The notes: generated by a model not told the origin, from the letters alone. A stretch of 64,000 nucleotides of DNA from Polaribacter haliotis (GCF_014784055.1 NZ_CP061813.1:1746001-1810000), one strand, 5' to 3'. Positions 51,776 through 60,726 are shown, counted from the first letter of the stretch. A program made the numbers and translations.

Positions 51776-52870
51776 TTAACTAGCAGCTAAAACTGCTTCG
51801 CTTTTTAAATTATTGTATTGTTTTTCTAAACTCTCAATTAACTTAAATTGATTTTTAGCTCTATCTAAATTGTGCTCTAGATATTCTGTCTTGTAATATA
51901 CGTCGTTATTTAAATAATCAGTTAAAAAACGTAATCCCATAATAAAAATCATCGTTTTCGCTGCCAATGGTAAATGCTTTATTTCAATTGGAGTTAAAGA
52001 ATCTTTTGTCGTCTCTAAAAATCCTTTTTTGTAAGATTTATAGTAATCAAAATTAAATTCTACTTTAGATAAATCTTTTTCGTCTTCTGCAGCTGTGTTA
52101 CAAATTGTTCTAATTGCATCTCCAAAATCATAATGGATAATTCCTGGCATAACAGTATCTGTATCAATCATACATATACCTTTATTATCTTTTGTGAAAA
52201 GAGAATTTGAAATTTTAGTATCATTATGCGTTACTCTAACAGGAATTTCTCCTTCTTCTTTTAAATTTTGAAGAATATGCATTTCCTCTTTTAAATCTGA
52301 AACAATTTTGGTATACCTCTCAGCTTTTTTTAAACGCTCCTTTGACGCACTTTGCACTGAAGACGCATATTGTTTATAACGAGAAGCCATATCATGAAAA
52401 TTAGGAATAACATCAATTAATTGACTGCTGTCAAAATCTGATGTTCCATTTAAAAAGTCTCCTAAAAGTTTACCACCTTCGTAAGCAATCTCTTTGTCTT
52501 TTACGATGTCGTGTGTAATGCTATCCTCTATAAAAATCATTACATTCCAAAAATCGCCGTCTTTTTTGTAATAATAAAAATCGTTGTTTTTATTTTTTAC
52601 AAAACACAATATTTTTTTACTTAATTCTTCTTCAGAAATATTTGGATATTTACTTTTTAAATGTTCACTTGTTAAAACTTTATTATTTACTAAACCTGGA
52701 ACATCTTTAAAAATAGTATGATTTATTCTTTGTAAAATATAGTCTTTAGTACCATCAGTTTTTATTAGAAAAGTATCATTTATATGCCCTGAGTTTAATT
52801 CTGAATGGCTAATGTAGTTCGACTTATGATCGAACTCGTTAAAGATGGATTTTAGAATTTCTGCTTTCAT
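51776..52870 (-). CDS. APH-fold phosphotransferase, candidate N-acetylhexosamine 1-kinase
   Basis: This 364-aa cytoplasmic kinase has the aminoglycoside-phosphotransferase fold. The catalytic loop is THNDTKISNSLF with Asp217, and metal-binding Asp residues lie in MIDTDTV (Asp236/238). The nucleotide-binding start is HINDTFLIKTDGTKDYILQRIN. In bifidobacteria a relative (NahK) makes N-acetylhexosamine 1-phosphate. Here it overlaps no gene but lies one base after the nucleotidyltransferase gene, so a kinase-uridylyltransferase salvage pair is a reasonable guess. Substrate not certain. Confidence 0.78.
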   Translation of the reverse strand: MKAEILKSIFNEFDHKSNYISHSELNSGHINDTFLIKTDGTKDYILQRINHTIFKDVPGLVNNKVLTSEHLKSKYPNISEEELSKKILCFVKNKNNDFYYYKKDGDFWNVMIFIEDSITHDIVKDKEIAYEGGKLLGDFLNGTSDFDSSQLIDVIPNFHDMASRYKQYASSVQSASKERLKKAERYTKIVSDLKEEMHILQNLKEEGEIPVRVTHNDTKISNSLFTKDNKGICMIDTDTVMPGIIHYDFGDAIRTICNTAAEDEKDLSKVEFNFDYYKSYKKGFLETTKDSLTPIEIKHLPLAAKTMIFIMGLRFLTDYLNNDVYYKTEYLEHNLDRAKNQFKLIESLEKQYNNLKSEAVLAAS

Positions 52871-52871
52871 A

Positions 52872-53777
52872 TTAATTCCATAATTTAGTTGGATAGACTC
52901 CGTTTTCTTTCAACTTATTAATCTCTTTTTGTGCTTTTTCTTTATCATCGCTATAAGTAACACCAAACCATTTAGAATCTGATTCTAGAACTTTTACAGA
53001 CGCTTTTTTACTTTCTAACATTTTACTTACAATTGATGGTAAATAAAATTCTGCTTTTAAGTTTTCTGTATTCTTCTCTAAAAAGTCTAAAAATAATTCG
53101 TCTCCAAATTCAAAACATTTTGGCGTAAAACCCCAAAAATTCATAGAAACAGTGGTATTCTTATCAATAGGAAGCATTTCTCCATTATCATTTTCACTTT
53201 TAAGAATTCCGTCTATTTTTTCTATTCGAACTCTTTCTGTTACGTCTATTAAAAAACCATTTTTATCTACAGTACATTCTCCTCTAGAAACATAACCATT
53301 CTCTGAAACTGTATTTTTTAAAGAATAAGCTACCATACTAAAGTCGTAACTGTTTTCATCTGTATTTCTTAACTGCTCTGCAATTGCTGTAAAAGCTTGT
53401 CTGCTGTAAAAATCATCTGCATTTATAATGGCAAAATTTTCCTTTACAACATCTTTAGTCATTAATAAAGCATGTCCTGTTCCCCAAGGTTTTATTCTTT
53501 CTGGATTTACATATTTTTCAGGAACGTTGTCTAATTCTTGATATACATATTCAACCTCTACTTTACCTTCTAATTTTTTATTAAAAATCGCTTTAAATTC
53601 TGCCTGAAAACTTTTTCTGATAATAAAAACAACTTTACCAAAACCTGCTTCCACTGCATCATATAATGAAAAGTCTATAATGGTATCTCCTTCTGGAGTA
53701 AAAGTATCCATTTGTTTCAATCCTCCATATCTACTACCCATTCCTGCAGCTAATATGACTAAAGTTGGTTTATTCAT
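52872..53777 (-). CDS. Sugar-phosphate nucleotidyltransferase
   Basis: This 301-aa protein is a cytoplasmic NTP-transferase. The GMGSRYGGLKQ signature (residues 12-22) binds the nucleotide; the ADDF metal motif is in FAIINADDFYSRQAF. It should convert a sugar 1-phosphate to a nucleotide sugar. It is the first gene of the operon with the sugar kinase-like gene one base downstream, which suggests that the product of one feeds the other. A TAGTTTTG box (- strand, 53879-53886) lies 101 bases upstream. Confidence 0.82.
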   Translation of the reverse strand: MNKPTLVILAAGMGSRYGGLKQMDTFTPEGDTIIDFSLYDAVEAGFGKVVFIIRKSFQAEFKAIFNKKLEGKVEVEYVYQELDNVPEKYVNPERIKPWGTGHALLMTKDVVKENFAIINADDFYSRQAFTAIAEQLRNTDENSYDFSMVAYSLKNTVSENGYVSRGECTVDKNGFLIDVTERVRIEKIDGILKSENDNGEMLPIDKNTTVSMNFWGFTPKCFEFGDELFLDFLEKNTENLKAEFYLPSIVSKMLESKKASVKVLESDSKWFGVTYSDDKEKAQKEINKLKENGVYPTKLWN

Positions 53778-53878
53778 TTTATTATTTTTTAAATTACCAA
53801 TGACTAAAAATTACTTAAAATAATGAATTACAACTACTTAAGTATCTTTTAAACTAGTATTATCAGTTCTAATCTTTA

Positions 53879-53886
53879 CAAAACTA
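53879..53886 (-). promoter_or_regulatory. -7 promoter box of the amino-sugar operon
   Basis: On the - strand this reads TAGTTTTG, a full TAnnTTTG match. It is 101 nt upstream of the nucleotidyltransferase ATG and faces the LacI-type operators at 53926-53961. Confidence 0.5.
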
Positions 53887-53925
53887 AATAATAAATATGT
53901 ATAAAAAAAGAAAAAACACAAAAAA

Positions 53926-53961
53926 TGTGTTCGAGCACACTAAATAATGTTATCGAGCACA
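53926..53961. promoter_or_regulatory. Pair of LacI-type operators upstream of the LacI-family gene
   Basis: TGTGTTCGAGCACA (53926-53939, palindromic at 12 of 14 positions) and TGTTATCGAGCACA (53948-53961) both have a central TCGA. They share TCGAGCACACT exactly, and their centres are 22 bases apart, two helical turns. They lie in the divergent promoter region, so the adjacent LacI-family protein could control itself and the operon. Confidence 0.7.
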
Positions 53962-53989
53962 CTTTTTATTTAATTACTAGTTTTTTATA

Positions 53990-53997
53990 TATATTTG
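53990..53997 (+). promoter_or_regulatory. -7 promoter box of the first LacI-family gene
   Basis: TATATTTG is an exact match ending 5 nt before ATG 54003. It excludes the in-frame ATG at 53925 as the start and implies a leaderless mRNA. Confidence 0.6.
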
Positions 53998-54002
53998 CGA
54001 TT

Positions 54003-55040
54003 ATGACCAAAAAACATACAATAAAAGATATTGCAGAATTGGCAGGTGTATCTAAGGGAACTGTAGATAGAGTTATACATAAAAGAGGTAAAGTTTCTAC
54101 GAAAGCCTTAGAAAAAGTAAATGCTGTTTTAAATGAAATAGACTACAAACCTAATTTATTAGCTAGAAGTTTAAAAAATACTAAAGAATATCATGTTTGT
54201 GTTATTCTACCAGATTATAAGGAGGATTCTTTTTGGTTGCCTTGTTTTGAGGGAATACAAGAAGCAATTAACGAATTTAGTGCTTTTGGTATTTTTATAG
54301 AACCTTTCTTTTTTAATACAAATAGTGTACAAACTTTTATAGACATAAATAAAAAAGTTTTAGAATTATCGCCAAATGCAGTACTTTTAACGCCTTTATT
54401 TTATAAAGAAACTATTACAATTGTAAATAATTATGCTGCATCTAATATTATTGTTAGCAAGTTTAATAATCAATTAGAAACAGAGAATACTAAAAATTTC
54501 GTTGGGCAAGATTTATTTAAAAGTGGCAGAATTGCTGCGAGTTTAATGAAGATTATAGTTCCTAAAAACTCTAATATTGCTATTATTCATATAGATGAAG
54601 ATTTTAAGAATGCTATACACATGCAAGAAAAAGAGAAAGGATTTAGAGATTACTTTTTTGATTTAGCAAACTCCAATTATCAAATTACAACTTATAGTTC
54701 TAAAAATGCTGATATTGAAAACAAACTAACCTACATTTTAAATACTTCTAAAAATTTAGCAGGAATTTTTGTTACGACTTCAAAGACTTATAAAGTAGCT
54801 GAATTTACAAAAGGAAAAGATATTAAAATTATTGGGTATGATTTATTAGACGAGAACATTAAATACTTAAAAAACAATCATATTAATTTTTTAATTCATC
54901 AAAATCCCAAAAAACAGGTATTTTTAGGATTAACTTATTTAGTAGAATATTTACTTTTTAACAAAGAAATACCAGCTAAAAGTTTATTGCCAATTGACAT
55001 TGTAAATGCAGAAAATTTAGAAACTTATCTAGAAAATTAG
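54003..55040 (+). CDS. LacI-family transcription regulator next to the amino-sugar operon
   Basis: From ATG 54003 this 345-aa protein starts with a LacI-type helix-turn-helix (HTIKDIAELAGVSKGTVDRVIHKRGKVS) and hinge helix (KPNLLARSLK). A periplasmic-binding-protein-like ligand domain follows (YHVCVILPDYKEDSFWLPCFEGIQEAI). It has no signal peptide. The upstream in-frame ATG (53925) lies before the -7 box and in the operator region. It diverges from the amino-sugar operon, which it probably represses until a sugar effector binds. The true ligand is not known. Confidence 0.88.
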   Translation: MTKKHTIKDIAELAGVSKGTVDRVIHKRGKVSTKALEKVNAVLNEIDYKPNLLARSLKNTKEYHVCVILPDYKEDSFWLPCFEGIQEAINEFSAFGIFIEPFFFNTNSVQTFIDINKKVLELSPNAVLLTPLFYKETITIVNNYAASNIIVSKFNNQLETENTKNFVGQDLFKSGRIAASLMKIIVPKNSNIAIIHIDEDFKNAIHMQEKEKGFRDYFFDLANSNYQITTYSSKNADIENKLTYILNTSKNLAGIFVTTSKTYKVAEFTKGKDIKIIGYDLLDENIKYLKNNHINFLIHQNPKKQVFLGLTYLVEYLLFNKEIPAKSLLPIDIVNAENLETYLEN

Positions 55041-55104
55041 AATCTGGTCTAAAAACCCCTCTAGTAAGAACACTCTCCCACACTCTAAAAAGTAAGTTGA
55101 AGTT

Positions 55105-55112
55105 TATTTTTA
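55105..55112 (+). promoter_or_regulatory. -7 promoter box of the beta-helix protein gene
   Basis: TATTTTTA lies 16 nt before the ATG at 55129. Confidence 0.35.
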
Positions 55113-55128
55113 CATAAAAATAACACAT

Positions 55129-57711
55129 ATGACTTTCAATTACTTTAAATCTTTAATTGTAATTTCTTTTTTGTTTCTTATTCAAGAAGTAAATTCTCAA
55201 AACCCAAGTGCACTATATCAAAATTGGTTAGATGCACAAATTAATAACACAACACCTATTTTACCAACATTTAGCTTTGCTGGTTATAAAAATGGAGAAG
55301 TTTCTTTACCAACTTCGTTTTCTCAACAAGTTTATTATGTTACTGATTATGGTGCAATAGCAAATGATAATAAATCTGATAAAGAAGCCATAAAATCTAC
55401 AATTGCGGCTGCAGAATCTAACCCAAATGGAGGTGTTATTTTCTTTCCTCCTGGAAGATTTATTGTAAACGATTCCGAACCAACTGTTGCTGGAGTTCCT
55501 GCAGATGACCCAGAAGAAGTAATAAGAATTTCTAAAAGTAACATTGTTATTAAAGGAAGTGGTTCTGGTTCTGGAGGAACAGAATTGTATCAAAAAAGCC
55601 ATACTACACATCCAGAAATGGCTACAAAAGATTATTTATGTCCGTATTTATTTCTATTCTGGAATGGAGAAGATTCTGCAAATTCTTTACTTACAAACAT
55701 AACAGCAGATGTAAATAGAGAGTCTTATACAGTTCAAGTTGCAAGCACAAATAACATTACAATTGGCCAATGGGTAGAATTGTATGTTAAGAATAATGAT
55801 ACAAATTTAGTAGCAGAAGAATTGGCTCCTTTTTCTACTTCCAATTTTCATCAACCAGAAAATTTAAAGATAGTAAATGAAGGAGTGGAGGTTAGAGAAA
55901 TTCATAAAGTAGTTGGTAAAACAACAAACACAATTACTTTTAAAGAGCCTATTCATAGAGCTATAAATGCAAATTACAATTGGAAAATTAATAACTTTAA
56001 AGCTTTAGAAAATGTTGGGATTCAAGATTTAAAATATACAGGTGGTTTTATTTGGAAACATCTTCATCATAAAGCACCAGAAGAATTATTTCCTAATGAA
56101 GGAACAAGTGGACCCAATGCTTTTTTAAGTTCATCTGGTTGGAGTGGAATAAAATTTAATCACACAGTAAATAGCTGGATTACTAATGTAGAATTTTCTG
56201 CAATGTCTCAAGCTGCACAGTTTCTATTCTCTTCCAATAATACAGCTTTAAATAATAAATATACAGGAAATCCAGGTCATAATTTTATTACTACAAATTC
56301 TGCGTCTGGTTGTTTTTTAGGTAGAAATGATGATTTAACAACAGGTGTTTGGCATGGAGTTGGCGTAAATGGAAAATCTATTGGAAACGTTCTTTGGAGA
56401 AATAATCATCCACAAACTGGTACTTCTGGAATAGAAATGCATGCAAGCCAGCCAAGATCTACTTTAATTGATTTCTGCAAAGGAGGTGTGTTTTTTCATC
56501 AAGGAGGTTCTACAGGTGCATTACCAAATCATTTAAAGAATATGGTTTTGTGGAATTTTGAAGGCGTTTCTTATCAGAATTCTGCTGTAAAATCATTCAG
56601 ACCAAATAATGAAACTGTTTATGCTAAATTTATAACTCCTATTATTTCGGGTTTAAAAGGTTTTACAATGTCTTCTGATGCAAATCAATTTCAAGTAAAT
56701 GAATCTCCTGGAACTCATGTAGATGAAGAATCTTTATATGAAGCGCAATTAAAATATCGTTTAGGAACACTTCCTGGTTGGATTAATAACACATTAACAA
56801 ATCCTTTTTATCCAATTTTTTATTACGAAGATTTTGGAGCTGTAAACCAAGGATATTCTGTTCAAATTGTAAAAAATACAAATTCGCAAAACGAAGCTCA
56901 AATAGGAAAACGTGTAAACGATATTCCTGATGCTGCAGATTCTAACAACGAGTTTACAGAAGCAAGACCTGCAAACAGAATTCCTGCAAATAGTGCAAGA
57001 AACCAAAAAGCAATTGCAATTGTTGGTACTTCTTCAAATACTAATTACGAATTAGAAGCTTGGGTAACAATGCCAATAATTGATGTTTCCAAAAATAACC
57101 AATATATAAATGCTGATGATACTTTTAAATACGTAAGTTTTTGGACAGAACAACGTTATGCAAATGGAGGAATTTCCAGTTTAGAAGTATTTATTTCTAC
57201 AGATTATACAAATAATGTTACCACTGCAAATTGGACAAACGTAACTTCTAATGTAAATAAAATTGCAACTTCTGGTCAAAATCCTCAAACTTATGTTGAA
57301 TCTCTTTTAGACATTTCTTCTTACACAGATACAAATTTCACTTTAGCCTTTAAATACACAAGTGATAATTCTACATATTCTGGCTCTAATAGAAATGGTA
57401 CTTTTTATATTTCTGATGTAAAATATTTTGTATCAGATACAACACTATCTAATACATCTTTTATAATTGAAGATACTATTAAAGTGTATCCAAATCCGTT
57501 TTCTTCGGAAATTACAATTGGTAATTTAGGAGCTAAATTTAATAAAGCATTACTTTTTGATTCGCTAGGAAGAGTTGTAAAATCTATAAATATTGAAGGA
57601 TTAGGCACAGTAATAATAAATACTACATCTAATAATATTTCATCTGGAATATACTTTTTAAAGTTGATAGGAAATGGTATTTCTAAAGATTATAAATTAT
57701 TGAAGAAATAA
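55129..57711 (+). CDS. Secreted beta-helix polysaccharide lyase-like protein with DUF4955-like region and T9SS signal
   Basis: This 860-aa protein has a signal peptide (cleavage near EVNSQ, residue 24). A Pectate_lyase_3-type beta-helix begins with VTDYGAIANDNKSDKEAIKSTI and GGVIFFPPGRFIV (residues about 72-112), and strands continue to about 530. A DUF4955-like segment follows (SLYEAQLKYRLGTLPGWIN). After a beta-sandwich comes a type A T9SS sorting domain (VYPNPFSSEITIGNLG ... SGIYFLKL, ending KDYKLLKK). It should be exported and act outside the cell on an acidic polysaccharide. The lyase activity and family number are not determined from sequence alone. Nearby kduI and kduD fit an unsaturated uronate product. 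Confidence 0.83.
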   Translation: MTFNYFKSLIVISFLFLIQEVNSQNPSALYQNWLDAQINNTTPILPTFSFAGYKNGEVSLPTSFSQQVYYVTDYGAIANDNKSDKEAIKSTIAAAESNPNGGVIFFPPGRFIVNDSEPTVAGVPADDPEEVIRISKSNIVIKGSGSGSGGTELYQKSHTTHPEMATKDYLCPYLFLFWNGEDSANSLLTNITADVNRESYTVQVASTNNITIGQWVELYVKNNDTNLVAEELAPFSTSNFHQPENLKIVNEGVEVREIHKVVGKTTNTITFKEPIHRAINANYNWKINNFKALENVGIQDLKYTGGFIWKHLHHKAPEELFPNEGTSGPNAFLSSSGWSGIKFNHTVNSWITNVEFSAMSQAAQFLFSSNNTALNNKYTGNPGHNFITTNSASGCFLGRNDDLTTGVWHGVGVNGKSIGNVLWRNNHPQTGTSGIEMHASQPRSTLIDFCKGGVFFHQGGSTGALPNHLKNMVLWNFEGVSYQNSAVKSFRPNNETVYAKFITPIISGLKGFTMSSDANQFQVNESPGTHVDEESLYEAQLKYRLGTLPGWINNTLTNPFYPIFYYEDFGAVNQGYSVQIVKNTNSQNEAQIGKRVNDIPDAADSNNEFTEARPANRIPANSARNQKAIAIVGTSSNTNYELEAWVTMPIIDVSKNNQYINADDTFKYVSFWTEQRYANGGISSLEVFISTDYTNNVTTANWTNVTSNVNKIATSGQNPQTYVESLLDISSYTDTNFTLAFKYTSDNSTYSGSNRNGTFYISDVKYFVSDTTLSNTSFIIEDTIKVYPNPFSSEITIGNLGAKFNKALLFDSLGRVVKSINIEGLGTVIINTTSNNISSGIYFLKLIGNGISKDYKLLKK

Positions 57712-57737
57712 ATAATTTTCATCAAATTTTGAAACTA

Positions 57738-57771
57738 AAAAAGGGATTGTAACAATACAATCCCTTTTTTA
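57738..57771 (+). terminator. Intrinsic terminator after the beta-helix protein gene
   Basis: AAAAGGGATTGT and ACAATCCCTTTT form a 12-bp stem with a 6-base loop and flanking A and T runs, so it may serve the convergent DUF4861 gene as well. Confidence 0.85.
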
Positions 57772-57807
57772 AATCTTGAAATTCGCAATCTATAATGCTA
57801 CTAAATT

Positions 57808-58983
57808 TTATTTTATACTAACCTCTAAAGGATTATTTATTTGTTTAGAAAATTGGTTTAAATAATTCTCCCAATCTTGTTTAGAAGCAAACTGTTCGCT
57901 TTTTTTCCAAGTGAAACCAGCATAATAAACAACTTTATTATCGATAACGTTTAAATGAGCGTAAGCATTACTTAAATCTTTTGTTTCAACATCGTATTTT
58001 TCGAAACCTTTAAAAGTTTTATTATCTGCAACAATTGCAGTTTCAATTTCTGAATCTCCATGAGGTTGCCAATAGTTAACCCAACCATTTTTAGTATCTC
58101 CTGTTACTTCTCCATCTTTTTCATGCAGTGTTAAACCTGCTGAAACAGTGTCTGTTCCTTCAATATTTGTTGAAAATTTAGAAAAATTACTACCCAAATC
58201 TAAACTGATTATTTTAGATTCTTTAATTGTATTTCCAGCGGCATCCCAATCTTCATATTCTAAATAAAAACTGGTTCTTAATGGGCCAGTAGTAATGGTT
58301 CTCCATTTTGTATAATTTTTAGACAAGTAATATTTATCAACTACTTTAACAGCAATTCCTCCAACACCTCTACTTACTCCTACATGAAAATTATCTAAAC
58401 CTTCACCTGTATCTTCATGATAACTTCCTGTCTTATCAACCAAAGTTTCTTTATACCATTTGTTAATTATAGGATATTCTACTCTTTTCAACCAAGCATC
58501 TACTCCACTTGATAGAGTTGGTTCTGGCAAGTTGTTTTCTGCCCTGTATTGCGCATTTGGTCCATAAACACGAAAAGCAACCCTGTTGTTTTCCCAAGTA
58601 TAATCGTCTGTTCTTTCTGGCACAAAACGAGAATAACATAATTCTGGTGCTTGTGGTTTTTCTGCTACTGTAATAATTACAACTTCAAAATTTGCTGTAG
58701 AATTTGCATCTATTTTTGGTTGAAATAAAATTTCGTCCATAGTTCCATCTCCATCAACATCTACTAATTGTGTAACTTGAAGTTCTCCTGTTTTTACATC
58801 TTTAATTCCAACTTTAGAAAAATCATCAACTTTCAAGTCAGATTTTTGAATTTCAACTATTTCAAAAGTTCGTTTGAAATCAAGCGAATTTTTTACTGTA
58901 ATAATTGTATTTTTTTTCTCTTGACTACAAGAAAATAAAATAGCACCAATTAATAAGTATGAAAGTTTTTTAATAGTTTTCAT
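57808..58983 (-). CDS. DUF4861-family lipoprotein of the uronate locus
   Basis: This 391-aa protein has a lipoprotein signal ending in LFSC (Cys19), and its mature part resembles DUF4861 proteins (LVDVDGDGTMDEILFQPKI, ENNRVAFRVYGPNAQY, WYKETLVDKTGSYHEDTGEGLDNFHVGVSRGVGG, AYAHLNVIDNKVVYYAGFTWKK). DUF4861 members occur in pectin-type utilisation loci; the biochemical role is unclear, possibly a carbohydrate-active or oligosaccharide-binding function. It lies 87 bases after kduD, with a weak hairpin between them, and is the last gene of the kdu operon. Confidence 0.8.
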   Translation of the reverse strand: MKTIKKLSYLLIGAILFSCSQEKKNTIITVKNSLDFKRTFEIVEIQKSDLKVDDFSKVGIKDVKTGELQVTQLVDVDGDGTMDEILFQPKIDANSTANFEVVIITVAEKPQAPELCYSRFVPERTDDYTWENNRVAFRVYGPNAQYRAENNLPEPTLSSGVDAWLKRVEYPIINKWYKETLVDKTGSYHEDTGEGLDNFHVGVSRGVGGIAVKVVDKYYLSKNYTKWRTITTGPLRTSFYLEYEDWDAAGNTIKESKIISLDLGSNFSKFSTNIEGTDTVSAGLTLHEKDGEVTGDTKNGWVNYWQPHGDSEIETAIVADNKTFKGFEKYDVETKDLSNAYAHLNVIDNKVVYYAGFTWKKSEQFASKQDWENYLNQFSKQINNPLEVSIK

Positions 58984-59010
58984 TATAATTTATTTTTAAA
59001 TTAAAACTTT

Positions 59011-59044
59011 AAAACCCGTCAGATTTTAAAAAAAGACAGGTTTT
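59011..59044 (-). terminator. Weak hairpin between kduD and the DUF4861 gene
   Basis: AAAACCCGTC and GACAGGTTTT pair with one mismatch around a 14-base loop. It could attenuate transcription into the DUF4861 gene. Confidence 0.45.
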
Positions 59045-59070
59045 ATATATTATTAGTGAAGATAAAAATA

Positions 59071-59865
59071 TTAATCTTCGTTTACTGGCTTACCAATAGT
59101 TGCTAGAATTCCACCATCAACATAAACAACTTGTCCATTTACAAAATTACTTGCAGCAGAACTTAAAAAGATGGCTGCTCCTTGTAAATCATCTGGATCT
59201 CCCCATTTTCCTGCAGGAGTTCTTCCCACAATAAAATCGTTAAAAGGATGTCCATCAATTCTAATTGGTGCTGTTTGGCTTGTAGCAAAATAACCTGGTC
59301 CAATTCCGTTTGTTTGAATGTTGAATTTAGCCCATTCTGTAGCCATATTTTGAGTCAGCATTTTTAAACCACCTTTTGCAGCTGCATAAGCACCCACAGA
59401 ATTTCTACCCAATTCGCTCATCATGGAACAAATATTAATTATTTTTCCGTTTTTTCTTTCAATCATTCCTTTTACAACATGTTTAGAAACAATAAATGGA
59501 GCTACTAAATCTACGTCAATCACTTGTTTGAAATCTGCAACTTCCATTTCTACTAAAGGCGTCCTTTTAATGATTCCTGCATTGTTCACTAAAATATCAA
59601 TCGCGCCAACTTCAGCTTCAATTTTTACGATATTTTCCTTTACAGCAACTTCATCAGTAACATTAAAAAGATATCCATAAGCATCTATTCCTGCAGCTTT
59701 ATATTCTTTTACAGCTTTGTCTAATTTTTCTTGAGAAGAATTTCCATTCACCACAATTTTTGCTCCTGCATTTCCAATTCCTTTAGCCATTGCCATTCCA
59801 AGACCATGAGTTCCTCCCGTAATTAAAGCTACTTTACCTGATAAATCGAATAAGTTAATTGACAT
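59071..59865 (-). CDS. kduD: 2-dehydro-3-deoxy-D-gluconate 5-dehydrogenase (SDR family)
   Basis: This 264-aa short-chain dehydrogenase reduces 2,5-diketo-3-deoxygluconate to 2-keto-3-deoxygluconate (KDG) with NAD(P)H in the cytoplasm. It has a cofactor motif TGGTHGLG (16-23), NNAG (94-97), and catalytic Ser147, Tyr160 and Lys164 (YAAAK). The C-terminus (VNGQVVYVDGG) is the usual SDR end. It lies 18 bases downstream of kduI. Relatives annotated as gluconate 5-dehydrogenases are similar, but the kduI neighbour decides for KduD. Confidence 0.92.
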   Translation of the reverse strand: MSINLFDLSGKVALITGGTHGLGMAMAKGIGNAGAKIVVNGNSSQEKLDKAVKEYKAAGIDAYGYLFNVTDEVAVKENIVKIEAEVGAIDILVNNAGIIKRTPLVEMEVADFKQVIDVDLVAPFIVSKHVVKGMIERKNGKIINICSMMSELGRNSVGAYAAAKGGLKMLTQNMATEWAKFNIQTNGIGPGYFATSQTAPIRIDGHPFNDFIVGRTPAGKWGDPDDLQGAAIFLSSAASNFVNGQVVYVDGGILATIGKPVNED

Positions 59866-59883
59866 GTTTTTATATTTTGATGA

Positions 59884-60726
59884 TTATCTTAATTCGTTAA
59901 TTTTACAGTGATCCATATCTCCATAATCTAAATTTTCACCAGCCATTCCCCAAATAAAAGAATAACTACTTGTTCCAGAACCTGAATGAATTGACCAAGG
60001 AGGAGAAATTACTGCTTGGTTATTTCCCATCCAAATATGTCTAGTTTCTGTTGGTTCTCCCATAAAATGACAAACTGCTTGGTCTTCAGCAACTTCAAAA
60101 TAGAAATAGATTTCCATTCTTCTATCATGTACATGAGCTGGCATTGTGTTCCAAGAACTTCCTGGTTTTATAGTTGTCATACCCATTTGTAATTGACAAA
60201 CATCTACAACACTGTTTACAATATACTTTCTTAATGTTCTTGCATTTGCGGTTTCTGGAGAACCTAATTCTACAGTTTCAACATCATTTCTTCCAATTTT
60301 TTTAGTCGGAAAAGCTTTGTGAGCTGGAGTCGAATTCAAATAAAACATTGCTGGATTTTCGGCAGATTCGCTTGAAAACTTTACATTTTTGTTTCCTTGA
60401 CCAACATATAATGCTTCTTTATGTTCTAAAGCATATTCAGTTCCATCTACAGTAACTTTTCCTGCTTGCCCAACATTTATAATTCCTAATTCTCTTCTAT
60501 CTAAAAAGTTTTCAGCTTTTAAAGCATCTATAGTTTCTAATTTTAAAGATGAATTAGTTGGTACTGCACTTCCAGTAATAAAACGATCGTAATGAGAATA
60601 TGTAAAATTTATTACATTTTTCTCCATTAAATTATCAATTAAAAATTCTTCTCTAATTCTTGCTGTATCATATGATTTTACATCTTGTGGAGATGCTGCA
60701 TATCTTGTGCTATAGTTTGTTTTCAT
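59884..60726 (-). CDS. kduI: 5-keto-4-deoxyuronate isomerase
   Basis: This 280-aa cupin-fold zinc enzyme isomerises 4-deoxy-L-threo-5-hexulose uronate (from unsaturated uronates) to 2,5-diketo-3-deoxygluconate. The zinc ligands are His198, His200 and Glu205 in MPAHVHDRRMEIYFYFE and His247 in PPWSIHSG, the same spacing as in E. coli KduI. Length is normal. It is the first gene of the kduI-kduD-DUF4861 operon. A TACTTTTG box lies 46 bases upstream, and behind it is a perfect 40-bp palindrome shared with the divergent LacI-family gene. Confidence 0.95.
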   Translation of the reverse strand: MKTNYSTRYAASPQDVKSYDTARIREEFLIDNLMEKNVINFTYSHYDRFITGSAVPTNSSLKLETIDALKAENFLDRRELGIINVGQAGKVTVDGTEYALEHKEALYVGQGNKNVKFSSESAENPAMFYLNSTPAHKAFPTKKIGRNDVETVELGSPETANARTLRKYIVNSVVDVCQLQMGMTTIKPGSSWNTMPAHVHDRRMEIYFYFEVAEDQAVCHFMGEPTETRHIWMGNNQAVISPPWSIHSGSGTSSYSFIWGMAGENLDYGDMDHCKINELR

